Assembly (NCBI GenBank): GCA_013815405.1
Contig: JACDGF010000026.1
Coordinates: 1 to 11,492, forward strand
Reading direction: 5' to 3'
Origin: Caulobacteraceae bacterium
GTDB lineage: Bacteria > Pseudomonadota > Alphaproteobacteria > Caulobacterales > Caulobacteraceae
Length of the DNA: 11,492 bases
Positions within the stretch are counted from its first letter, which is position 1. Every line of letters starts with the position of its first letter. Below are positions 1 through 7,793 of the stretch, piece after piece. The translations under genes were made by a program, and so were the position numbers. The notes beneath the pieces were generated by a model, which ran no database searches, had not been told where the DNA came from, and was given only the letters and a program-made list of their open reading frames with translations.

Positions 1-1
1 G

Positions 2-1810
2 TGCACCAATGAAGAGACCTATCTGGTCCAGAAGCTGGTCCGCGCCGCCTTGCATAACAACAACGTCGACACCTGCGCCCGGGTCTGTCACTCGCCCACC
101 GGCTATGGGCTGAAGAGCACCTTCGGGACCTCGGCCGGCACCCAGGATTTCGATTCGGTCGACCATGCCGACGTGGTCGTGATCATCGGCGCCAATCCCA
201 CCGACGCCCATCCGGTGTTCGCCTCGCGCATGAAGCGGCGCCTGCGCGCCGGCGCCAAACTGATCGTCGTCGACCCGCGCGGCATCGACCTCATCCGCAC
301 CCCGCACATCCAGGCGGCCCATCATCTGGCGTTGAAACCCGGGACCAACGTCGCCGTCCTCGACGCCCTGGCCCACGTCGTCGTCACCGAGGGCTTGGTC
401 GATACGGCTTTCGTGCGCGCGCGCTGCGATGTCGAGGCCTTCGAGGCCTGGGCCGCCTTCGTCGCGCTGCCGGTCAACAGCCCCGAGGCGGTGGAGGCGG
501 TGAGCGGCGTGCCGGCCGGCGAGCTTCGCGCCGCCGCGCGGCTCTACGCCGGGGCGCGCAACGGGGCGATCTACTATGGCCTGGGCGTCACCGAGCACAG
601 CCAGGGGACGACGGCGGTGATGGCGATCGCCAACCTCGCCATGGCCACGGGCAACCTGGGCCGGCCGGGCGTGGGGGTGAACCCCCTGCGCGGGCAGAAC
701 AATGTCCAGGGCGCCTGCGACATGGGCTCCTTCCCTCACGAGCTCACCGGCTATCGGCATATCTCCCAGGAGGCGACCCGCGGCCTCTTCGAGAGCGCGT
801 GGGGCGTGGGCCTCGACCCGGAGCCGGGCCTGCGCATCCCCAACATGCTCGACGCCGCCGCCGACGGCTCGTTCAAGGCCCTCTACATCCAGGGCGAGGA
901 CATCCTCCAGTCCGACCCCAACACCCGCCATGTGGCGGCGGGCCTGGCGGCCATGGAATGCGTGGTGGTGCAGGATCTCTTCCTCAACGAGACCGCCTCC
1001 TACGCCCATGTCTTCCTGCCCGGCTCGACCTTCCTGGAGAAGGACGGGACCTTCACCAATGCCGAGCGGCGCATCCAGCGAGTGCGCAAGGTGATGGCGC
1101 CGCGCAACGGTTACGCCGACTGGGAGATCACCCAGCGCCTCTCCAACGCTCTTGGCTATCCCATGGACTACGGCCATCCGAGCGAGATCATGGACGAGAT
1201 CGCCGCCCTGACACCGACTTTCGCGGGCGTCTCCTTCGGCCGGCTCGATGAACTGGGCTCCATCCAGTGGCCGTGCAACGCGGCGGCCCCGGAAGGCACG
1301 CCGGTGATGCACATAGGCGCCTTCACCGCCGGCGCCGGGCGCTTCATGCTCACCGAATATGTCGCCACCGACGAGAAGACCGGACCGCGCTTCCCCCTGC
1401 TGCTCACCACCGGTCGGATTCTTTCGCAATACAACGTTGGGGCCCAGACGCGGCGCACGCCCAGCGTCGCCTGGCATCTGGAGGACCGCCTCGAGATCCA
1501 CCCTCACGACGCCGAGGAGCGTGGGGTGGCGGACGACGACTGGGTCAAGCTCGCCAGCCGCGCGGGGGAAACCACCCTGCGCGCCCTGATCACCGAGCGG
1601 GTCTCGCCGGGCGTGGTCTACACCACCTTCCACCACCCCTCGACCCAGGCCAATGTGGTGACCACGGAGTATTCCGACTGGGCCACCAACTGCCCCGAAT
1701 ACAAGGTCACCGCCGTCCAGGTCTCCCCGTCCAACGGGCCGACCGACTGGCAGGAGAGCGCAGAGGCCCAGAACCGGCAGTCGCGCCGGATCACGGCCGC
1801 CGCGGAGTAG
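2..1810 (+). CDS. fdsA: NAD-dependent formate dehydrogenase, molybdenum alpha subunit, 5' end missing
   Basis: Catalytic subunit of a cytoplasmic NAD-linked formate dehydrogenase, which oxidises formate to CO2 at a bis-molybdopterin-guanine-dinucleotide molybdenum centre. The frame is open from base 2, so the window begins inside the gene; about 602 residues of a protein usually near 950 are present. The N-terminal iron-sulfur domains lie outside. The active-site segment CARVCHSPT is at window residues 25-33. Its Cys29 (bases 86-88) sits where the E. coli enzyme FDH-H carries selenocysteine, followed by the conserved His, so this is a Cys-type enzyme. Further on come the molybdopterin oxidoreductase fold (GANPTDAHPVF, NNVQGACDMG, QGEDILQSDPN, LPGSTFLEKDGTFTNAERR) and a C-terminal dinucleotide-binding domain (LLLTTGRILSQYN through the end). 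The TTG at base 50 is internal to the conserved domain and is not a start. Only 6 bases separate its stop from fdsD, so the two are surely co-transcribed. Family assignment is secure; the fds rather than fdh symbol rests on the delta subunit next door. Confidence 0.95.
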   Translation, partial: CTNEETYLVQKLVRAALHNNNVDTCARVCHSPTGYGLKSTFGTSAGTQDFDSVDHADVVVIIGANPTDAHPVFASRMKRRLRAGAKLIVVDPRGIDLIRTPHIQAAHHLALKPGTNVAVLDALAHVVVTEGLVDTAFVRARCDVEAFEAWAAFVALPVNSPEAVEAVSGVPAGELRAAARLYAGARNGAIYYGLGVTEHSQGTTAVMAIANLAMATGNLGRPGVGVNPLRGQNNVQGACDMGSFPHELTGYRHISQEATRGLFESAWGVGLDPEPGLRIPNMLDAAADGSFKALYIQGEDILQSDPNTRHVAAGLAAMECVVVQDLFLNETASYAHVFLPGSTFLEKDGTFTNAERRIQRVRKVMAPRNGYADWEITQRLSNALGYPMDYGHPSEIMDEIAALTPTFAGVSFGRLDELGSIQWPCNAAAPEGTPVMHIGAFTAGAGRFMLTEYVATDEKTGPRFPLLLTTGRILSQYNVGAQTRRTPSVAWHLEDRLEIHPHDAEERGVADDDWVKLASRAGETTLRALITERVSPGVVYTTFHHPSTQANVVTTEYSDWATNCPEYKVTAVQVSPSNGPTDWQESAEAQNRQSRRITAAAE

Positions 1811-1816
1811 CGCGGC

Positions 1817-2044
1817 ATGGACGCCGCCCGCCTCGTCCACATGGCCAATCAGATCGGCAAATTCTTCCACGCCCAGGGGGAGGCGGCGGCCGCGGCGGGG
1901 GTGGAGGATCATCTTCGCCGTTTCTGGGATCCCCGCATGCGGCGCGAGATCGCCGCCTACCTTGAGGCCGGCGGCCAGGGCCTCGATCCCGCCCCCCGCG
2001 CCGCGGTCGCGCGGTTAGGGCGCCCAGAGGATGCGCACAGCTGA
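1817..2044 (+). CDS. fdsD: Formate dehydrogenase delta subunit
   Basis: Small 75-residue protein of the NAD-dependent formate dehydrogenase delta-subunit family. It is recognised by the N-terminal pattern LVHMANQIGKFF (residues 6-17) and the core HLRRFWDPRMRREI (residues 32-45), which are typical of FdsD. In characterised fds operons this subunit is associated with assembly or stability of the molybdenum subunit; it carries no metal site itself. The ATG follows fdsA by 6 bases. In well-studied operons an fdhD-type sulfurtransferase gene (fdsC) lies between fdsA and fdsD; here it is absent, so that function must be encoded elsewhere. The last 30 bases overlap the 3' end of the convergent pgl gene, so the final ten residues may be a recent, weakly constrained extension. 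Confidence 0.88.
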   Translation: MDAARLVHMANQIGKFFHAQGEAAAAAGVEDHLRRFWDPRMRREIAAYLEAGGQGLDPAPRAAVARLGRPEDAHS

Positions 2045-2698
2045 TCGTTCCTGGCGAAGGACGGCCGCGACCGGCGGCGTGTAGCCGCCGTCCACGCCCA
2101 CTTTTTCGACCAGGGCGCGTTTGGCCTCGCCGCTGATCAGCAGGACGATCAAGCGGCTCTGGAGGAGGGCGGCGACGGTCAAGCTGATCCGGGGCCGGAA
2201 CGGCGGCTGGCCGGCCTTCGCGACGCCGACGCATAGCCGCTCGCCATCGGGCGCCAGGATCTGCGCGAGATCTGGCGCGCCGGGGAACAGGGACGCGATA
2301 TGCCCATCGGGACCCATGCCCAGCAGGATGGCGGTGAAAGGAAGAAGAGGGCGCAGACCCGCCTCGGCGGTGGCGGCGTCTTGCTCCGGCGAGGCGCCGT
2401 CGCCCTTCAGCGCCAGGAATCGCGCCTCGGCCGCGCGCCCGACGAGCAATCGGTCGCGCACCAGTTTCTCGTTGCTTTCCGGCGAGGTCGCGTCGACCCA
2501 GCGATCGTCGCTTAACGTGACCGTGATCCGGCCCCAGTCCAGGTCGCGCGTGGCCAAGCGGTCGTAGGTCGAACCTGGCGAGGCGCCGCCGGTGGCCACG
2601 AAGGCGCGGGCGCCGGGCGCGCGCAGCGCCTGGCCGATAACCTCCGCCGCCGCGTCGGCCAGGGCGTCGCGGTTCGCGAAAGGCTCGATCCTATTCAT
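2015..2698 (-). CDS. pgl: 6-phosphogluconolactonase
   Basis: Hydrolyses 6-phosphogluconolactone to 6-phosphogluconate, the step directly after glucose-6-phosphate dehydrogenase in the pentose-phosphate and Entner-Doudoroff routes; cytoplasmic. The 227-residue product has the usual DevB/SOL-type length and motifs: ATGGASP (35-41), SDDRWV (63-68), SNEKLVRDRLL (75-85) and LGMGPDGHIASLFPG (126-140). The chosen ATG (2698-2696) gives a start at MNRIEPF; the frame is open further upstream but that part is a shadow of zwf. The zwf stop codon lies within the first codons of pgl (8-base overlap, ATGAATAG), which indicates translational coupling. The 3' end overlaps fdsD on the opposite strand by 30 bases. 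Confidence 0.93.
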   Translation of the reverse strand: MNRIEPFANRDALADAAAEVIGQALRAPGARAFVATGGASPGSTYDRLATRDLDWGRITVTLSDDRWVDATSPESNEKLVRDRLLVGRAAEARFLALKGDGASPEQDAATAEAGLRPLLPFTAILLGMGPDGHIASLFPGAPDLAQILAPDGERLCVGVAKAGQPPFRPRISLTVAALLQSRLIVLLISGEAKRALVEKVGVDGGYTPPVAAVLRQERSAVRILWAP

Positions 2699-4136
2699 CC
2701 AGCCACGCCCGTCCCGATCGTTCGAGAAGCGCAAGCGCTCCCACCGGCCCCCAGCCGCCGGCGGCGTAAGATTTGGGGGCCGGATCGTGGTCTGTCCAGC
2801 TCGCCGCCACGGCGTCGATCCAGGCCCAGGCCAGTTCCACTTCGTCGTGGCGGACGAAGAGGGCGGGGTGGTCGGCCAGGACATCCAGCAGGAGGCGCTC
2901 ATAGGCGATCCGGCGGCGGGCGCCGCCGGCGAGCGATAGGCTGAGAGGCAGGGCCTGGAGGCGCGTGCCCGCGAGGCCCGGGCGGCGGTTCATCAGCAGC
3001 AGGGAGATATCCTCGTCCGGCTGCAGGTCGATCACCAGGCGGTTGGCGATGAGGTCCTCCCTGGCCTTGGGGCCGAAGATCGAGTGCGGCAGGCATTTGA
3101 ACTGGATGACGATTTGGGTGCGGCGCTCCGGCATCCGCTTTCCCGTGCGCAGGTAGAAGGGCACGCCCGCCCAGCGCCAGTTGTCGATGTCGGCGCGCAG
3201 GGCGACGAAGGTCTCGGTGGAGGATTGCCGGCCGGTCTCCTCCGCGTAGCCCTTCACGGCCTGGTTCCCGACCACGCCGGCGCGATACTGGCCCCGGACG
3301 CTCAGCGAATGGTCGCCATTGGCGCCGAAACGGCGCAGGGACTTGAGCACCTTGACCTTTTCGTCGCGGATGGAATCGGCCCCGGAGTCCGCCGGCGGCT
3401 CCATCGCCACTAGGCACAGGAGTTGCAACATGTGGTTCTGCACCATGTCGCGCAGGGCGCCGTATTCGTCGTAATAGCCCCAGCGCTCGCCCACGCCGTC
3501 GGTCTCGGCGATGGTGATCTGGACATGGTCGATGGCCAGATTGTTCCACAGAGGCTCGAACAGGGTGTTGGCAAAGCGCAGCGCGATCAGATTCTGGACG
3601 GTCTCCTTGCCCAGATAGTGGTCGACGCGGAAGACCCGGCGCTCCTCGAAAGCCCGGGCGACCTTGGCGTTGATCGCGCGCGAGCTTTCCAGGTCGTGGC
3701 CAATGGGCTTTTCCAGCACGATCCGGCACTCCCGGCAGGCCATGCCCGCGGCGTCGAGCGCCGCGCAGGCCACGCCGTAGAGGCTGGGGGAGAGAGCCAG
3801 GTAGTAGACCGTAGGCGCGTCGCCGAGTGTCTCCGCAAGGACTGCCAGGGTAGAAGGCTGGGCGACGTCCGCGGGGCAATAGTCGAGCCGGGCGGAAAAT
3901 CGCGCCCAGGCCGCCTCGTCCGGCCCTTCGGTTCGATCCGCCAGGGTCTTGCGCACCCGTTCGACATAGGCCTTGCGGCCCATCGGCGCGCGCGCCGAGC
4001 CGATGATCTTCAACCCTGGCGGGAGCAGGCCGTCGAGGTCGAGGAAATAGAGCGCCGGCAGGAGCATCCGCCCGGCTAGGTCGCCAGTGGCGCCGAAGAT
4101 GACCAGACGTTCGATCGGTGGGGAGGGCTGCGCCAT
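2691..4136 (-). CDS. zwf: Glucose-6-phosphate 1-dehydrogenase
   Basis: Oxidises glucose-6-phosphate to 6-phosphogluconolactone with NAD(P)+, feeding the Entner-Doudoroff and pentose-phosphate pathways; cytoplasmic. From the ATG at 4136 the product is 481 residues, normal for the family. The nucleotide-binding motif GATGDL is at residues 15-20, EKPIG at 142-146 and the substrate-binding signature RVDHYLGK at 170-177; the C-terminal domain is complete. The start is uncertain. A GTG at 4196 would add 20 residues (MSAKITLDGRR...) that do not look conserved, and a stop lies in frame at 4221-4223. Neither start has a well-spaced ribosome site: the only strong AGGAGG (about 4214-4219) is roughly 19 bases before the GTG. 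I prefer 4136 because the fold begins 9 residues later. It is the first gene of a zwf-pgl operon and is divergent from petA. Confidence 0.94.
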   Translation of the reverse strand: MAQPSPPIERLVIFGATGDLAGRMLLPALYFLDLDGLLPPGLKIIGSARAPMGRKAYVERVRKTLADRTEGPDEAAWARFSARLDYCPADVAQPSTLAVLAETLGDAPTVYYLALSPSLYGVACAALDAAGMACRECRIVLEKPIGHDLESSRAINAKVARAFEERRVFRVDHYLGKETVQNLIALRFANTLFEPLWNNLAIDHVQITIAETDGVGERWGYYDEYGALRDMVQNHMLQLLCLVAMEPPADSGADSIRDEKVKVLKSLRRFGANGDHSLSVRGQYRAGVVGNQAVKGYAEETGRQSSTETFVALRADIDNWRWAGVPFYLRTGKRMPERRTQIVIQFKCLPHSIFGPKAREDLIANRLVIDLQPDEDISLLLMNRRPGLAGTRLQALPLSLSLAGGARRRIAYERLLLDVLADHPALFVRHDEVELAWAWIDAVAASWTDHDPAPKSYAAGGWGPVGALALLERSGRAWLDE

Positions 4137-4347
4137 GGGTCGGCGCAAGGCATGCCGGGCCACGCGGCGTCCGTCCAGGGTGATTTTCGCCGACACGAAG
4201 GCCGGCTGCCGCGCACCCTCCTACGTTTTGCCGAATGGCCGGTTGAAAAAGGGTGAGACGCACTCTAAGCGAAACCGCGTAAAGGACCGCCGCGGCGGTG
4301 GATGGATACGCCGGGCGTCTTAGGCGCGGCCGGCCGACGGCATCGAG
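4137..4347. promoter_or_regulatory. Divergent intergenic spacer between zwf and petA
   Basis: This 211-base stretch lies between the divergent zwf and petABC operons and must hold both promoters. Going right, TTGAAA (4243-4248) is followed 17 bases later by TAAGCG (4266-4271), about 75 bases before petA. The first box is good and the second is poor, so this is only a candidate. For zwf I see no convincing pair of boxes. An AGGAGG-like run (minus strand, about 4214-4219) has no start codon at normal spacing. No RNA gene or repeat is evident. Confidence 0.4.
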
Positions 4348-4923
4348 GTGGAACTAAAATTGGCCGACAGCCTGGCGCAGCCCGTTTCCGATACGGCCCC
4401 CGCGGCCCCCGACGCGGCGGCGCCCAGCCGGCGGGATTTCATCAACATCGTGGCGGTGAGCGCGGCGGTCGGCGGGGCCGCCGCGGTGGCTTGGCCGCTG
4501 ATCGATCAGCTGAACCCCGCCGCCGACACCCTGGCCCTGGCCTCGCTCGAATATGACTTGAGCAAGGTGGCGTTGGGCCAGGAGGTGACCATCGCCTGGC
4601 GCAAGCAGCCGGTTTTCATCCGCCACCGCACGCCCAAGGAGATCGCCGCGGCCAAGGCCGATGATCACGCCCCGATGAAGGATCCGGCGACCGACGCGTC
4701 GCGCGTCAAGCCAGGTCATGAAGAATGGCTGATCGTGCTGGCCAGCTGCACCCATCTGGGCTGCGTGCCGACCTTCGCCCAGGGCGAGTACGGCGGCTGG
4801 CTCTGCCCGTGCCACGGCTCCGTCTACGACACCGCCGCGCGGATCCGCAAAGGCCCGGCGCCGAAGAACCTCTACCTGCCCGACTACACCTTCCTCGGCG
4901 ACACCAGAGTCAAGATCGGCTAG
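4348..4923 (+). CDS. petA: Ubiquinol-cytochrome c reductase iron-sulfur subunit (Rieske)
   Basis: Rieske 2Fe-2S subunit of the cytochrome bc1 complex; it carries electrons from ubiquinol at the Qo site to cytochrome c1 on the periplasmic face. The 191-residue product has a Tat-like anchor: SRRDF at residues 27-31 followed by a hydrophobic stretch to about 50. The cluster ligands are in CTHLGC (134-139) and CPCHGS (153-158), that is Cys134, His136, Cys153 and His156, with Cys139 and Cys155 able to form the usual disulfide. The start is not certain. GTG at 4348 has no ribosome site at proper spacing, whereas TTG at 4360 (MADSLAQ...) has GAGGTGGA upstream and would give 187 residues. First gene of petABC; 8 bases before petB. 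Confidence 0.95.
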   Translation: MELKLADSLAQPVSDTAPAAPDAAAPSRRDFINIVAVSAAVGGAAAVAWPLIDQLNPAADTLALASLEYDLSKVALGQEVTIAWRKQPVFIRHRTPKEIAAAKADDHAPMKDPATDASRVKPGHEEWLIVLASCTHLGCVPTFAQGEYGGWLCPCHGSVYDTAARIRKGPAPKNLYLPDYTFLGDTRVKIG

Positions 4924-4931
4924 GCCTAGCG

Positions 4932-6251
4932 ATGAGCGGACCTTCGACCTACGAGCCGAAATCGGCGATCGAGCGGTGGCTGGACACGCGTCTGCCGGTG
5001 ATCCGGTTCAGCGCCGACCTCATGGCTTATCCCACCCCGCGCAACCTCAACTACTGGTACACCTTCGGCGGCATTCTCTCCTTTTGCCTGGCGGTTCAGA
5101 TCGTCACCGGCATCGTCCTGGCCATGCACTACGACCCCAGCGGCGCGGGCGCCTTCGTCTCAGTCGAGCAGCATATCATGCGCGACGTGAACTACGGCTG
5201 GCTGATCCGAGGGCTCCATGCCAACGGCGCCTCGATGTTCTTCGTGGCGGTCTATCTGCATATCCTGCGGGGAATCTATTACGGCTCTTTCAAGGCCCCG
5301 CGCGAGGTGCTGTGGCTGCTGGGCTGCGTGATCTATGTGCTGATGATGGCCACGGCCTTCATGGGCTATGTCCTGCCCTGGGGCCAGATGAGCTTCTGGG
5401 GGGCCAAGGTGATCACGAACCTCCTGGGGGCCTTTCCCCTGATCGGCAAGCCGATCACCACCCTGTTGTGGGGCGGCTATTCGGTCGACGATCCGACGTT
5501 GAACCGCTTTTTCTCCCTGCACTATCTGCTGCCCTTCGTGATCGCCGCCGTGGTGGCGCTGCACGTCTGGGCCCTGCATGTGCCGGGCAACAACAATCCC
5601 ACCGGGGTCAATGTCCAGAGCAAATCCGACACCTTGTCCTTCCACCCCTATTACACGGTGAAGGACGGCTTCGCGATCTCGCTCTTCCTGATCCTGTTCG
5701 CGATCTTCGTCTTCTATCTGCCCGACGCCCTGGGCAAGGTCGACAACGCCGTCCCGGCCAATCCGCTGGTCACCCCGGCGCACATCGTGCCCGAATGGTA
5801 CCTGCTGCCCTTCTACGCCATCCTGCGCGCGATCCCGGACAAGCTCATGGGCGTGCTCGCCCTGGCCGGCTCGATCGGCGTGCTCTTCGCCCTGCCGTGG
5901 CTCGACACCTCCAAGGTGCGGTCGATGCGCTATCGACCGGCGGCGCGCGTCTATTTCCTGATCTGGATCGTCGCGACCGGCGCCCTCGGCTGGTGCGGGT
6001 CGCAGGAACCGGTCGGTCAGGTGATCCCCGGCCTGACCGGCCCGATGCTCATCGACTACGACCTCAACAGCGTCACCTGGCTTTCCCGCATCTCGGCCCT
6101 CTATTATTTCGCCTATTTCCTGGTCATCACCCCCTTGCTGGGGCTTCGCGAGACGACCCTGCCGGTTCCCGATTCCCTCTACACTCCCGTGCTCCCGCAC
6201 GACGCGGGGGCGCCCGTCGGGGCCTCGCCCGTGCTGGCCACGGAAGGCTGA
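4932..6251 (+). CDS. petB: Cytochrome b subunit of the bc1 complex
   Basis: Membrane core of ubiquinol-cytochrome c reductase, holding haems bL and bH and both quinone sites. It has 439 residues from the ATG at 4932; the frame is open upstream but that part lies over petA. The four haem ligands are visible as two pairs 14 residues apart: His96/His110 and His197/His211. The Qo-site PEWY motif is at 287-290, inside [20 protein letters not shown]. About eight membrane helices are present, including [20 protein letters not shown] (45-64). The C-terminal tail after about residue 405 is short, proline-rich and hydrophilic, and the protein is not fused to cytochrome c1. It starts 8 bases after petA and ends 7 bases before petC, so the three genes are one transcript. 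Confidence 0.97.
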   Translation: MSGPSTYEPKSAIERWLDTRLPVIRFSADLMAYPTPRNLNYWYTFGGILSFCLAVQIVTGIVLAMHYDPSGAGAFVSVEQHIMRDVNYGWLIRGLHANGASMFFVAVYLHILRGIYYGSFKAPREVLWLLGCVIYVLMMATAFMGYVLPWGQMSFWGAKVITNLLGAFPLIGKPITTLLWGGYSVDDPTLNRFFSLHYLLPFVIAAVVALHVWALHVPGNNNPTGVNVQSKSDTLSFHPYYTVKDGFAISLFLILFAIFVFYLPDALGKVDNAVPANPLVTPAHIVPEWYLLPFYAILRAIPDKLMGVLALAGSIGVLFALPWLDTSKVRSMRYRPAARVYFLIWIVATGALGWCGSQEPVGQVIPGLTGPMLIDYDLNSVTWLSRISALYYFAYFLVITPLLGLRETTLPVPDSLYTPVLPHDAGAPVGASPVLATEG

Positions 6252-6258
6252 AGCGACG

Positions 6259-7110
6259 ATGGCGCGCGCGGCTCGCATCCTGGCGGTGACCATGGGGCTC
6301 CTTTGCCTCGCCGGGCCGACTTTCGCCGCCACCACCGAGGTGCCGCCCAAGGATATCCATTGGTCCTTCGATGGCCCGTTCGGGTCCTACGATCAGGAAC
6401 AGCTTCAGCGCGGATACAAGGTCTACCGCGAGGTCTGTTCATCGTGCCACTCCATGAACATGGTCGCCTTCCGCAATCTGGGCGATCCGGGCGGCCCGTT
6501 CTGGAATCCGAAATACCCCAATCCCAATGACAATCCCGTCGTCAAGACCATCGCCAAGGACTATCAGTTCCCCGACGTCGATTCCGAAACCGGCGACGCC
6601 ATCAAGCGGCCTGGAACCAGCGCCGACTATTTCCCCGCGCCTTTCGCCAACCCCGCCGCGGCGCGGGCCAGCAACGGGGGCGCCCTTCCGCCCGACATGT
6701 CGCTCCTGGCCAAGGCCCGGGAGGGCGGCGCCGACTATATCTATTCCATCGTCACCGGCGACCGGGCCGAGGCGCCCCATGGACTGAACGTGCCCGCCGG
6801 CCGGTACTACGATCCCTACATCGCCGGCGACCTCGGGTCCTTCTGGAAGGGCGATCCGGCCAAGACGCCCCCCGGCGGATTCATCGCCATGCCGCCGCCC
6901 CTGGTCGAGGGGCGCGTGACCTTCGACGACGGGACCAAGGCCACTCTGAACCAGGAGTCCAAGGACGTCGCCGCCTTCTTGCAATGGGCCGCCGACCCCA
7001 AACTGGAAGAGCGCAATCGAGCCGGCCTGGGAGTGATGATCTTCCTCCTCCTGTTCGCGGGCGTGCTCTACGCCAGCTATCGCGGCGTCTGGCGCGACGT
7101 GGGCCATTAG
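6259..7110 (+). CDS. petC: Cytochrome c1 subunit of the bc1 complex
   Basis: Periplasmic membrane-anchored c-type cytochrome that accepts electrons from the Rieske protein and passes them to soluble cytochrome c. The 283-residue precursor begins with a Sec signal peptide (about 1-23, likely cleaved after TFA). The haem-binding site is CSSCH at 60-64 and the probable axial methionine is Met211 in FIAMPPPLVEG. A C-terminal anchor helix (LGVMIFLLLFAGVLYASY, 257-274) is followed by a short basic tail, as expected for the family. Last gene of petABC. No clear intrinsic terminator follows; the next 215 bases hold a transporter remnant. Confidence 0.96.
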   Translation: MARAARILAVTMGLLCLAGPTFAATTEVPPKDIHWSFDGPFGSYDQEQLQRGYKVYREVCSSCHSMNMVAFRNLGDPGGPFWNPKYPNPNDNPVVKTIAKDYQFPDVDSETGDAIKRPGTSADYFPAPFANPAAARASNGGALPPDMSLLAKAREGGADYIYSIVTGDRAEAPHGLNVPAGRYYDPYIAGDLGSFWKGDPAKTPPGGFIAMPPPLVEGRVTFDDGTKATLNQESKDVAAFLQWAADPKLEERNRAGLGVMIFLLLFAGVLYASYRGVWRDVGH

Positions 7111-7164
7111 GGGCTGGGCGTCCCCCGGCGACGCCGCCTCGACGACCCGCTCGCCCCCGGGCGG

Positions 7165-7309
7165 GCCCCGCCGCTCGGCCGCGTCGGGACCCTGTTCTGC
7201 GGCCTCGGCTCCATCGCCTTTGGGGTCAAGGACTCCAGCATCTCGACCTTCCTGCTGATCTTCTAATCAGGTGGTCGGCCTGCCTGCCCAATGGGTGGTG
7301 GACGATTCT
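7165..7309 (+). pseudogene. Remnant of the N-terminus of a GPH/MelB-type MFS sugar transporter
   Basis: Reading on from petC in the same frame after its stop, bases 7171-7263 translate to PLGRVGTLFCGLGSIAFGVK followed by DSSISTFLLIF, then TAA at 7264-7266. Shifting one frame at the stop continues as NQVVGLPAQWVVD (from about 7266) and ends at TGA near 7309. Together these match, by recall, the first membrane helix region of glycoside-pentoside-hexuronide (GPH) family transporters, which typically reads ...GLGSVAFGVKDNG..FLLLFYNQVLGLPA. Loss of one base at the FYN position explains both frames. There is no start codon in context and nothing of the remaining ~400 residues, since hemJ begins on the other strand 18 bases later. 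I see only the one frame break and the truncation; the family call is from memory of the motif. Confidence 0.62.
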
Positions 7310-7327
7310 GTCTGAACGGGGTTTGCT

Positions 7328-7762
7328 CTAGCGGCCGAACTTGGTGGTCACCGACAGGACGATCACGACGGCGGCCAGGAACGGCAGTTCGTTGGTCATG
7401 CGCCAGAAGCGCTCGGTGCGCTCACGCCGGCCGGCCGCGAGGCGTTTGCGCGCCGCGGCCAGATAGGAATGCCAGAAAACCAGGAAGATCACCCCGGCCA
7501 ATTTCGTCACCATCCAGGGGGCCTTCAACACCTGGGGCCCATCGAACCACACCAGGGCGGCGCCCAAGACCAGGACCGCGATCATGGCCGGGTTCATGAT
7601 GATCCCCAGGAGTTTCGCCTCCATGGTCTTGAAGGTCTCGTCCATCTCCGATCCCACCGCCGCGCGGGTGTGATAGGCGAACAGCCTCGGCAGATAGAGA
7701 AGCCCGGCCATCCAGGCGATCACGGCCAGGATGTGCAGGCCGCGAAGAAGGTTGAACATCAT
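7328..7762 (-). CDS. hemJ: Protoporphyrinogen oxidase HemJ
   Basis: Integral membrane protein that oxidises protoporphyrinogen IX to protoporphyrin IX, the penultimate step of haem synthesis and the branch precursor for bacteriochlorophyll. It has 144 residues from the first of two adjacent ATGs (7762 or 7759), matching the ~145-residue family. The conserved start LRGLHILAVIAWMAGLLYLP contains His10, and ETFKTMEAKLLGIIMNPAM (42-60), PWMVTKL (82-88) and RMTNELPFL (121-129) follow. About four membrane helices are present. It lies downstream of the DUF2189 gene on the same strand, with 31 bases between that contain a perfect palindrome. hemE, two pathway steps earlier, lies 2.4 kb away on the other strand. 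It appears intact although its surroundings are decayed. Confidence 0.9.
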   Translation of the reverse strand: MMFNLLRGLHILAVIAWMAGLLYLPRLFAYHTRAAVGSEMDETFKTMEAKLLGIIMNPAMIAVLVLGAALVWFDGPQVLKAPWMVTKLAGVIFLVFWHSYLAAARKRLAAGRRERTERFWRMTNELPFLAAVVIVLSVTTKFGR

Positions 7763-7770
7763 GGGGCCGC

Positions 7771-7790
7771 GCCGGCCTGGCCAGGCCGGC
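7771..7790. repeat. Perfect 20-base palindrome between DUF2189 gene and hemJ
   Basis: GCCGGCCTGGCCAGGCCGGC is self-complementary over its whole length. It lies between the DUF2189 stop (7794) and the hemJ start (7762), so on the minus-strand transcript it could fold immediately before the hemJ start. No T-run follows, which argues against an intrinsic terminator. It could be an mRNA hairpin tuning hemJ translation, a protein-binding site, or a chance GC-rich palindrome. Confidence 0.55.
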
Positions 7791-7793
7791 CGC

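Noticed and set aside
3423..4079. A 218-codon plus-strand open frame opposite zwf.
   Set aside because: It is antisense to a well-conserved part of zwf and has no independent support.
5160..6350. A 396-codon minus-strand open frame opposite petB.
   Set aside because: It is a shadow of the high-GC cytochrome b gene; the translation is charged and compositionally biased, with no recognisable fold.
7152..7164. Short CGCCC/GGGCG hairpin after petC as a terminator.
   Set aside because: The stem is only five pairs with a two-base loop and no T-run follows; it is expected by chance in this GC-rich DNA.
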